A DNA stretch of 6,742 nucleotides from Clostridia bacterium. GTDB lineage: Bacteria > Bacillota > Clostridia > Oscillospirales > CAG-272. Below are positions 1-6,742 of the stretch, piece after piece. A program made the position numbers and the translations under genes. Each line of letters begins with the position of its first letter. The first letter of the stretch is position 1. The stretch spans positions 1-6,742 of the forward strand of contig JAQXKW010000099.1 of the NCBI GenBank assembly GCA_029010655.1. The letters are read 5' to 3'. The notes under the pieces were generated by a model. It made no database searches and was not told the origin of the DNA. It worked only from the letters and a program-made list of their open reading frames with translations.

Positions 1-1991
<1,991 letters not shown>

Positions 1992-1992
<1 letters not shown>

Positions 1993-2038
1993 CGTGAAAA
2001 TTACGTTGACCCGAGTCCTTCGTGCAGTTATTTCACGC
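1992..2038. repeat. 8-bp inverted repeat after ligA
   Basis: GCGTGAAA (1992-1999) and TTTCACGC (2031-2038) are perfect inverted arms 31 bases apart, beginning on the last base of the ligA stop codon. Between them lies a possible weak promoter: TTGACC at 2006-2011, a 17-base spacer and TATTTC at 2029-2034, with a poor -10 box. The pair could be a widely spaced operator or the foot of a stem-loop. The arms are visible; any function is inference. Confidence 0.4.
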
Positions 2039-2041
2039 CCA

Positions 2042-2101
2042 AATTCTCCTTAAAAATGGGACCCAACCCATTTTTGTTTCCTTTGGAAACACAGGAGAAT
2101 T
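2042..2101. other. Potential three-way-junction structure in intergenic DNA
   Basis: Three perfect dyads nest neatly. The outer 9-bp stem is AATTCTCCT (2042-2050) with AGGAGAATT (2093-2101). Inside it are a 9-bp hairpin (2052-2060 with 2067-2075) and a 6-bp hairpin GTTTCC/GGAAAC (2076-2081 with 2085-2090, loop TTT). Together they use almost every base of a 60-base stretch and would fold as a three-way junction in RNA or extrude as a cruciform in DNA. An AGGAG motif (2093-2097), which resembles a ribosome binding site, is paired in the outer stem, but no start codon follows at a usable distance. I do not recognise a known riboswitch. It may be a small palindromic repeat element. Confidence 0.45.
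2052..2079 (+). terminator. Probable rho-independent terminator of ligA
   Basis: The 9-bp stem AAAAATGGG/CCCATTTTT encloses the six-base loop ACCCAA, and the T run continues into TTTTTGTTT. The A run on the left makes it terminator-like on the opposite strand too. The GC part of the stem is short (TGGG/CCCA), so termination may be partial. It lies 60 bases after the ligA stop and 95 before the next start codon. Confidence 0.5.
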
Positions 2102-2116
2102 ACATAACAATTTGCG

Positions 2117-2133
2117 CCGCCGCAGGGCGGCGG
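2117..2133 (+). promoter_or_regulatory. GC-rich hairpin next to the ribosome binding site
   Basis: CCGCCGC (2117-2123) and GCGGCGG (2127-2133) form a perfect 7-bp stem with the loop AGG. The stem ends three bases before the GGAG ribosome binding site (2137-2140) of the following lipoprotein gene. In the mRNA such a strong hairpin could affect ribosome access or protect the 5' end. The dyad is visible; its effect is inferred. Confidence 0.45.
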
Positions 2134-2136
2134 AAT

Positions 2137-2140
2137 GGAG
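2137..2140 (+). promoter_or_regulatory. Ribosome binding site that sets the lipoprotein start
   Basis: GGAG lies six bases before the ATG at 2147. An in-frame ATG at 2135 overlaps this site and cannot use it, so 2147 is the better start. It also gives a standard signal peptide beginning MKKLL. Confidence 0.75.
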
Positions 2141-2146
2141 CTTATA

Positions 2147-2731
2147 ATGAAAAAACTTCTGATTTTCGCACTCGCCCTGACAATGCTCCTTGTGTCCTGC
2201 AAGGGCAAAACAAATAATGCGGACACAACGGAAAACGGCACAACAGAGCCGCAGGCTACTGAAACCGTTACGGAGAAAGCCGCCGATTTCGACTTTGAAA
2301 ACGCTTTGATTAACGGGTACTGCATTGTAAATATAGGCGGCACCGCAGAGATAGAATGGGAGTCCGACACGCTTATTCTCTCCCGCCCCTCCGTTGCCGA
2401 GGTCAACGGAAAAACCGTTACGGCAAAAGCAGAGGGAGTAACGCTGATAGGCTGTGAGGGCACGGACAAGGCGTACATTCTGTGCGTTCTCCCTGACGGG
2501 GAAACCCAGGACCCCATGGCAGGGACGCCTACCCTGCTTGAGGTGGGGCAAACCGCCTTCGTGGAGGGCTTCGGCGCAGCCGACGGGTATTCCTCAAGCA
2601 ACACGGAGGCTGTGGCTCTTGAAGGCACAACCGTACGGGCAAAAGCCCCCGGATATGCGGTGGTGGACGTTTCAAACGTAAGTATGCCGAAATTTTTCAG
2701 CTTCTTGGTGTTTGACAGAACAACCGAGTAA
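2147..2731 (+). CDS. Surface lipoprotein with two Ig-like (BIG2-type) repeats
   Basis: This 194-residue protein of unknown specific function starts with a type II signal peptide (MKKLLIFALALTMLLVSC). The lipobox is LVSC, with C18 the predicted lipidated residue, so it should be anchored on the outer face of the membrane. A Thr/Glu/Asn-rich linker (about 19-47) follows. Then come two short repeats resembling bacterial Ig-like group 2 domains, at about 58-115 and 128-189. They share the core G-x-T-V-x-A-K-A-x-G (88-97 and 160-169), preceded by the typical Ser-rich/Val-Ala segments (SRPSVAEV; YSSSNTEAVAL). Such domains usually serve adhesion or as structural modules of surface proteins. No enzymatic motif is visible. 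The beta-glucosidase gene begins 34 bases downstream, but has its own promoter, so a functional link is uncertain. Lipoprotein status is firm; the BIG2 assignment is probable. Confidence 0.85.
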   Translation: MKKLLIFALALTMLLVSCKGKTNNADTTENGTTEPQATETVTEKAADFDFENALINGYCIVNIGGTAEIEWESDTLILSRPSVAEVNGKTVTAKAEGVTLIGCEGTDKAYILCVLPDGETQDPMAGTPTLLEVGQTAFVEGFGAADGYSSSNTEAVALEGTTVRAKAPGYAVVDVSNVSMPKFFSFLVFDRTTE

Positions 2732-2740
2732 AAATATTAA
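2712..2740 (+). promoter_or_regulatory. Promoter for the beta-glucosidase gene
   Basis: A perfect -35 box TTGACA (2712-2717) and a -10 box TATTAA (2735-2740, four of six consensus bases) are separated by the ideal 17 bases. The -35 box lies in the last codons of the lipoprotein gene (FDR), and the -10 box begins four bases after its stop codon. Transcription would start near 2747, leaving a leader of about 19 bases that holds the ribosome binding site. This suggests sigma-A-dependent expression separate from the upstream gene. Confidence 0.65.
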
Positions 2741-2754
2741 TGCCAAAGAAAGGC

Positions 2755-2759
2755 AAGGA
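2755..2759 (+). promoter_or_regulatory. Ribosome binding site that sets the beta-glucosidase start
   Basis: AAGGA is followed by six bases and the ATG at 2766. The protein then starts MGFKKDFMWG, which matches the N-terminus of GH1 enzymes. Longer in-frame readings from a TTG at 2712 would overlap the lipoprotein gene and add a tail that the family lacks. Confidence 0.75.
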
Positions 2760-2765
2760 AATTTT

Positions 2766-4124
2766 ATGGGATTCAAAAAAGACTTTATGTGGGGCGTGGG
2801 AAGCGCCGCTTATCAGATTGAGGGCGGAGCCTTTGAGGACGGAAAGGGTCCTTCAATATGGGACACCTTTACCCACGAGCCCGGGCACGTCAAGGACGAC
2901 GACAACGGAGACATAGCCTGCGACCATTACCACAGATACGAGGAGGACGCCTCTCTCATTGCGGGGCTGGGACGCACCGTTTACAGATTTTCAATATGCT
3001 GGTCGAGAATTATTCCCGACGGGGACGGAGAGGTAAACCCCAAGGGTATAGATTTTTATAAGAGGCTTATTGACGCTCTCCTCTCCCGGGGAGTTACGCC
3101 CTGTATCGTGCTTTTCCATTGGGATCTGCCACAGGCTCTTGAGGACAGGGGCGGCTGGCTGAACCCGGAGTCTCCCATGTGGTTTAAGAGATACACGGAG
3201 GTCTGCGCCAAGGCCTTCGGCGACAAATGCAAGCTGTTCTTTACCTTTAACGAGCCCCAGTGCTTTATCGGCGAAGGCTACTACCACGGCGCAAATGCTC
3301 CGGGCAAAAAACTGCCCATGTCGGACATGATGCCCATGGTTCACAATGTTCTCATTGCACACGGTCTTTCCGTTACGGCGCTCCGTGAGCTTGTGCCCGG
3401 CGTAAAGGTAGGCTATGCGCCCACAACGGGCGGCACCGCCCCCATTACCGATTCTCCCGCCGATGTTGAGGCGGCAAGGCAGGCTCTGTTCCGCATTGAC
3501 GAGGAATGGTGGATGTGGAATGTTCCTCTGTTCAGCGATCCCGTAATGCTGGGACACTACCCTGAGGAGGATCCCTTCTTCAAAAAGTACTGCGAATTCC
3601 TGCCGGAAAACTATATGGAGGATATGCGCACTATCTGTCAGCCTCTTGACTATTACGGTCAGAACATATACTACGCACATCTGTGGAAAATGGGCGAGGA
3701 CGGAAATCCCGAATACGTGAAAAAGCCCACGGGCTATGCGAAATCCCTTATTAACTGGGCGGTAACGCCGCAGGCTCTGTACTGGGCTCCCAAGTTCCTC
3801 TATGAGAGATACAACACGCCCATTGTCATTACGGAAAACGGAATGGCGTGCCACGACGCCATATCTCTGGACGGAAAGGTTCACGACCCCAACCGTGTGG
3901 ACTATATACACCGCTATCTGAGAGAGCTTCGCCGTGCCGTGGACGACGGCGTTGACGTTGCCGGGTACTTCCATTGGAGCTTTACGGATAATTTTGAGTG
4001 GTGCTCCGGCTATACTGACCGCTTCGGCATAGTTTACGTTGACTACGAAACCCAAAAGAGGATTCCCAAGGATTCTTATTATTTCTACAAGTCTGTTGTG
4101 GAATCAAACGGAGAAAATCTGTAA
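2766..4124 (+). CDS. bglA: GH1 family beta-glucosidase
   Basis: This retaining glycoside hydrolase family 1 enzyme should release glucose from cellobiose and other short beta-glucosides. It has no signal peptide and is probably cytoplasmic. The 452 residues equal the normal length of a single-domain (beta/alpha)8 enzyme. Visible signatures are the N-terminal WGVGSAAYQIEGG (Q17), FHWDLPQ (H118), the acid/base glutamate in TFNEP (E163), the nucleophile in ITENG (E357), and the sugar-binding stretch around W404, E411 and W412 in NFEW. E411-W412 are typical of enzymes acting on free sugars; 6-phospho-beta-glucosidases carry a Ser/Lys/Tyr phosphate-binding signature in this region. No sugar transporter, PTS gene or regulator adjoins it. 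Its own promoter and a strong downstream hairpin suggest a monocistronic unit. Family and mechanism are secure; the preferred substrate (glucoside, galactoside or fucoside) is not decided by sequence. The symbol is the usual one for this family. Confidence 0.93.
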   Translation: MGFKKDFMWGVGSAAYQIEGGAFEDGKGPSIWDTFTHEPGHVKDDDNGDIACDHYHRYEEDASLIAGLGRTVYRFSICWSRIIPDGDGEVNPKGIDFYKRLIDALLSRGVTPCIVLFHWDLPQALEDRGGWLNPESPMWFKRYTEVCAKAFGDKCKLFFTFNEPQCFIGEGYYHGANAPGKKLPMSDMMPMVHNVLIAHGLSVTALRELVPGVKVGYAPTTGGTAPITDSPADVEAARQALFRIDEEWWMWNVPLFSDPVMLGHYPEEDPFFKKYCEFLPENYMEDMRTICQPLDYYGQNIYYAHLWKMGEDGNPEYVKKPTGYAKSLINWAVTPQALYWAPKFLYERYNTPIVITENGMACHDAISLDGKVHDPNRVDYIHRYLRELRRAVDDGVDVAGYFHWSFTDNFEWCSGYTDRFGIVYVDYETQKRIPKDSYYFYKSVVESNGENL

Positions 4125-4138
4125 TTGTCGGGTTTTAT

Positions 4139-4164
4139 GTTCCTTTCTTTGGAAAGAAAGGAAC
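4139..4164. repeat. Perfect 12-bp dyad downstream of the beta-glucosidase gene
   Basis: GTTCCTTTCTTT (4139-4150) is followed by GG and its exact inverse AAAGAAAGGAAC (4153-4164). As RNA it would give an 11-bp hairpin with the tetraloop TGGA, beginning 14 bases after the stop codon. Neither strand carries a T run after the stem, so it is not a classical terminator. It may be an mRNA 3'-end stabiliser or a dispersed intergenic palindrome. Confidence 0.55.
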
Positions 4165-4187
4165 CGAAAGAAACTTATAAATAACAT

Positions 4188-4220
4188 GAACCCGCCTCCC
4201 GTGCTTCGGGAGGCGAGTTT
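4188..4220. terminator. Probable bidirectional terminator between convergent genes
   Basis: CGCCTCCCG (4193-4201) pairs with CGGGAGGCG (4207-4215) around the loop TGCTT. After one mismatch the stem extends through AAC/GTT plus a G-T pair. The plus strand continues AGTTTCGGTTTATT; the minus strand continues GGTTCATGTTATTTAT. The T tracts are interrupted, but the stem is strong and the site sits between gene ends, so it may serve both the beta-glucosidase and the minus-strand block. Confidence 0.6.
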
Positions 4221-4359
4221 CGGTTTATTAACAGGAACATCAAATAATCAGCTGGTTTTACCACGGTGCAGTTACCTCACCCTGTGTGCGGCTTCGCCGC
4301 CGTCTATATGCTGTTCGTTAGACTAATTCTTCATTCTTAATTTCCACCGCCGATATCTG
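4221..4359. other. Gene-free stretch between convergent genes
   Basis: No plausible gene, tRNA or promoter is visible here. Three small items stand out: a 15-base segment at 4266-4280 resembling one after ligA, a 5-bp hairpin GCGGC-TTC-GCCGC (4288-4300), and an A/T-rich patch at 4326-4343 with a repeated ATTCTT. Together they look like the remains of dispersed intergenic repeats, but that is inference. Confidence 0.35.
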
Positions 4360-5469
4360 CTAAAACGAGTACGCCGGGGTGACCTTTGCCACGGAAAACT
4401 CCTTTATTGCCTCTTCATCCACGGTGATTTTATCAAAATACCCCCGCAGCTTTTCCCTGTACGCCGCTTCCTTTACCGTGTCCGTAAAGCCGTCGAAAAA
4501 GTCGGAATTGGCGTTATCGTTCCACGCTCCCCCGACAAGCTCCAGCTTCAGGATAAAGCAGGTTCCGCTTTCCGTTTCAACCTTTACCGACTCGCCTATT
4601 TCGGCTTTCTGCGCCGCCGCAGTCAGCTTATAAAACACCTCGTCTCCGTAGGCTTCGTTTACGGCATAATAATATCCGTTTTCGTAATTCTTCAATTCGG
4701 AATACTCATCGTACAGGGTATAGAAATCCTCGCCCTCGGCGAGCTTTTTTTCAACCTCTGCCACTTTTTTGTCCTTTTCGGCTTTTACTGCCGAATCCAG
4801 CGGCTCCGTCTTATATATGCCGTTATCGTCTGTTACGTTATTCCCGTTTTCGTCGGTAACGTACTGATATGCGTTATTTATATAGATAAGCTGGAAACGG
4901 ACATAGTTTTCGCTGTAATACTTTTCATAATCCCCGTCGGAAAGGGCTTCCTTTCCGCCCTCTCCGTAAAGATAGTCATACACCTTTGTGGACTTTGTTT
5001 CGTCCAGATATATGCTTTTGAGAATATCCGTATTAATCCCGTATTCCGACAGAACCGTGTTCATCATTTTCTCGCTTCCGTCGGCGTATTCCGTTATAAG
5101 GTCGGAAACGTAAGTCTCCACGCTTTTTTTCTCCGCCTGCGTTATTTTCAGCCCGTAATCCTCAAAAAGCTTCATGGCAACAAGGTTTGACTTGACGGAC
5201 TCAAGCGTTACTGCATCAAAATACTGAGCCACGGTCATGCCGTCCTTTAATTCGCCGGACCAGCATTCGTCCGTATTGGAAACGTCCTCGTAGGAATAGA
5301 TATACTGTCCCTTTGCACTGCTCGCCCAGTAATGGTACATGGCGGAGGTGACCCTCACTCCGTCAAGCTCCATTACAACAGGGGAGGTGTCATTCCCGCA
5401 GGAGGTAAAAAGAAACACGGATAGCGCCGCAAGCACGGCTGCTGCGGCTTTTTTTACGGTTCTAATCAT
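4360..5469 (-). CDS. PrsA/SurA-like foldase lipoprotein with degenerate parvulin domain
   Basis: This 369-residue lipoprotein should sit on the outer face of the membrane and help secreted proteins fold. The signal peptide has a KK start, a hydrophobic run and the lipobox FTSC with C24 lipidated; Phe at -3 is less usual. A helical SurA/PrsA-type N-terminal region (about 75-185) is followed by a parvulin-like region (about 189-312). The latter keeps the helix pattern EVEKKLAEGEDFYTLYDEYS and the ending IGESVKVETESGTCFILKLE. The first strand reads VRFQLIYI where active parvulins have the His-Ile-Leu motif, so isomerase activity is doubtful. The loop after it (about 201-223) is enlarged and holds VTDENG and VTDDNG. 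The C-terminal 50 residues are helical. Its ATG follows the mfd stop by one base with no good ribosome binding site, implying translational coupling. A pure holdase/chaperone role is an alternative. The fold call is by pattern only. Confidence 0.8.
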   Translation of the reverse strand: MIRTVKKAAAAVLAALSVFLFTSCGNDTSPVVMELDGVRVTSAMYHYWASSAKGQYIYSYEDVSNTDECWSGELKDGMTVAQYFDAVTLESVKSNLVAMKLFEDYGLKITQAEKKSVETYVSDLITEYADGSEKMMNTVLSEYGINTDILKSIYLDETKSTKVYDYLYGEGGKEALSDGDYEKYYSENYVRFQLIYINNAYQYVTDENGNNVTDDNGIYKTEPLDSAVKAEKDKKVAEVEKKLAEGEDFYTLYDEYSELKNYENGYYYAVNEAYGDEVFYKLTAAAQKAEIGESVKVETESGTCFILKLELVGGAWNDNANSDFFDGFTDTVKEAAYREKLRGYFDKITVDEEAIKEFSVAKVTPAYSF

Positions 5470-5470
5470 C

Positions 5471-6742
5471 TTAGCTGTCTCTGTCTTTCATATAATTTGT
5501 AAGGAATTCGGAAATCGTGTCGCAGAGATCTCCGCCCGTTTGCTTTTTCATGGAAATCACGGCGAGAGTACCGAGCGTTACTCGGAAGGTGCCGGGCTTT
5601 CTTCCTTCTGCCGCTCTTACCGCAGAAAGGTCGGGGGACTCCGTTGCAAACACTACCTCTCTGTCCCTTTCCTCTATTTTGGTAAATCCCGCTTCAAGTC
5701 CCTGTCCCCTGACAAGGGCTATCCTGCAAAGGTTAAGAGCCGGGGAAGGCAGCTCGCCGAAGCGGTCGCAAAGCTCGTCGATCATATCGGAAAAATCGTC
5801 CTCGCATCTGATTTTGGCGATTTTCCTATACATTTCCATTCTTTGTGTGGAATCCTTAATATAATTCTTCGGCAAAAATGCGTCCACCCTGAGATTTACG
5901 GAGCACTCCTTCGGTGCGGCGGGCGTTTCGCCCTTTTCCTCCAGCACCGCCTCCTCTAAAAGCTTCATATACATATCGTAGCCCACAGCCTCCATATGCC
6001 CGTGCTGCTGGCTTCCCAAAAGGTTTCCCGCACCCCTTATTTCAAGGTCACGGAGCGCAATTTTGAAGCCTGCGCCGAAGGCGGCGTACTCCTTCATGGC
6101 ACGGAGCCTTTTATCCGCCACCTCGGAAAGCTGTTTCATTTTGGGATATGTGAAATATGCGTAAGCCCTGCGGCTGGAGCGTCCCACTCTGCCTCTTATC
6201 TGGTGAAGCTGTGACAGACCGAAGCGGTCTGCGTTTTCGATAATAAGCGTATTGGCGTTGGGCACATCTACACCCGTTTCGATGATCGTTGTGCACACAA
6301 GCACGTCGATTTCGCCCCGCACCAGCGCCGCCCATATATCCTCAAGCTCGTCTCTGTCCATTCGCCCGTGGGCAACGGCAATTCGCGCCTCGGGAATCTC
6401 CGCCGAAAGCTTTCCCCGCAGGGTATAGAGATATTCAATATTGTTGTTAAGATAGAACACCTGACCGCCACGGCGGATTTCACGGCGCACCGCCTCGGCG
6501 ATAATGCCGTCATCATGCTCCATAACGTAGGTCTGCACGGGGGAACGGAGCCCCGGCACGTCGTCAAGAATGCTCATGTCCAGAATTCCGCCCATTGCCA
6601 TATTAAGGGTACGGGGGATAGGCGTTGCGGTAAGGGTCAGAAGGTCTGCTCCGATTGAGAGCTTTTTCAGCTTTTCCTTCTGTGCCACTCCGAAGCGCTG
6701 TTCCTCGTCAATAATTACAAGCCCCAAATCACGGAATTCTAT
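5471..6742 (-). CDS. mfd: Transcription-repair coupling factor Mfd (C-terminal part; 5' end outside window)
   Basis: Mfd is a DNA translocase that removes RNA polymerase stalled at lesions and recruits UvrA. The 423 visible residues are the C-terminal third or so of a protein normally near 1150 residues. The frame is open to the window edge, reading IEFRDLGLVIIDEEQRFGV. Helicase motif II is DEEQ (visible 12-15), motif III TATPIPRTL, then CTTIIETGVDVPNANT, and motif VI QIRGRVGR (181-188). The translocation (TRG) motif follows in IALRDLEIRGAGNLLGSQQHGH. The rest, from about 284 (VDAFLPKNYI), is the D7 domain that in known Mfd masks the UvrA-binding surface until activation. DEEQRFGV and the D7 domain separate it from RecG, which has DEQHRFG and lacks D7. 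It ends in TAA one base before the PrsA-like gene, so the two probably share an mRNA. The identification is secure. Confidence 0.97.
   Translation of the reverse strand: MEFRDLGLVIIDEEQRFGVAQKEKLKKLSIGADLLTLTATPIPRTLNMAMGGILDMSILDDVPGLRSPVQTYVMEHDDGIIAEAVRREIRRGGQVFYLNNNIEYLYTLRGKLSAEIPEARIAVAHGRMDRDELEDIWAALVRGEIDVLVCTTIIETGVDVPNANTLIIENADRFGLSQLHQIRGRVGRSSRRAYAYFTYPKMKQLSEVADKRLRAMKEYAAFGAGFKIALRDLEIRGAGNLLGSQQHGHMEAVGYDMYMKLLEEAVLEEKGETPAAPKECSVNLRVDAFLPKNYIKDSTQRMEMYRKIAKIRCEDDFSDMIDELCDRFGELPSPALNLCRIALVRGQGLEAGFTKIEERDREVVFATESPDLSAVRAAEGRKPGTFRVTLGTLAVISMKKQTGGDLCDTISEFLTNYMKDRDS

Noticed and set aside
2093..2111. AGGAG as the ribosome binding site of a leader peptide
   Set aside because: No ATG, GTG or TTG follows at a usable distance; the nearest TTG is about 14 bases away and lacks a convincing frame.
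2033..2628. Overlapping minus-strand open frames opposite the lipoprotein
   Set aside because: The plus-strand frame has a clear signal peptide, lipobox and repeats; the opposite frames have none.
2743..2753. CCAAAGAAAGG, also present inverted at 4142-4152
   Set aside because: An 11-base match of low complexity is expected by chance in a window of this size.
2991..4055. A 354-codon open frame on the minus strand opposite the beta-glucosidase gene
   Set aside because: It is a shadow of a securely identified GH1 gene, with no family resemblance or ribosome binding site to support it.
4288..4300. GCGGC-TTC-GCCGC hairpin as a terminator for the minus-strand block
   Set aside because: The stem is only five pairs and no T run follows it on either strand.
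4039..4326. A 95-codon plus-strand open frame running from the beta-glucosidase gene into the gap
   Set aside because: It overlaps the GH1 C-terminus in another frame and then reads through two dyads; its composition looks like translated intergenic repeat.
5339..5959. A 206-codon plus-strand open frame across the mfd-foldase junction
   Set aside because: It is antisense to two well-supported genes and shows no domain of its own.

Overview
The window looks like a piece of chromosome from a Gram-positive, low-to-moderate-GC bacterium, most likely an anaerobic member of Clostridia (Bacillota). Three things point there: an NAD-dependent ligase of the usual bacterial type, two lipoproteins with type II signal peptides, and mfd followed directly by a PrsA/SurA-like foldase gene, an order familiar from Clostridia. 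Placement below class level cannot be justified from the sequence.

Layout: five protein genes in two convergent blocks. The plus strand carries the 3' part of ligA (1-1992), a small lipoprotein with two bacterial Ig-like repeats (2147-2731) and a complete GH1 beta-glucosidase gene (2766-4124). The minus strand carries the 3' part of mfd (6742-5471), followed one base after its stop codon by a PrsA-like lipoprotein gene (5469-4360). The blocks meet at 4125-4359, which contains two strong dyads. ligA and mfd are cut only by the window edges; neither shows a frameshift or internal stop.

The 142-base ligA-lipoprotein gap is dense in secondary structure: an 8-bp inverted repeat, a potential three-way junction that includes a terminator-like hairpin, and a GC-rich hairpin next to the ribosome binding site. 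A promoter with a perfect TTGACA box lies across the end of the lipoprotein gene and probably gives the beta-glucosidase its own transcript.

Functionally the window is mixed. LigA seals nicks in replication and repair, and Mfd couples repair to stalled RNA polymerase. The PrsA-like protein should act outside the membrane on secreted proteins. The beta-glucosidase should act in the cytoplasm on short beta-glucosides, and the Ig-like lipoprotein should sit on the cell surface. No mobile element, CRISPR array, tRNA, rRNA or defence system is visible, and I see no convincing undescribed multi-gene system. The points most worth a second look are the degenerate parvulin domain, the acidic insertion in the LigA zinc finger, and the structured intergenic DNA.
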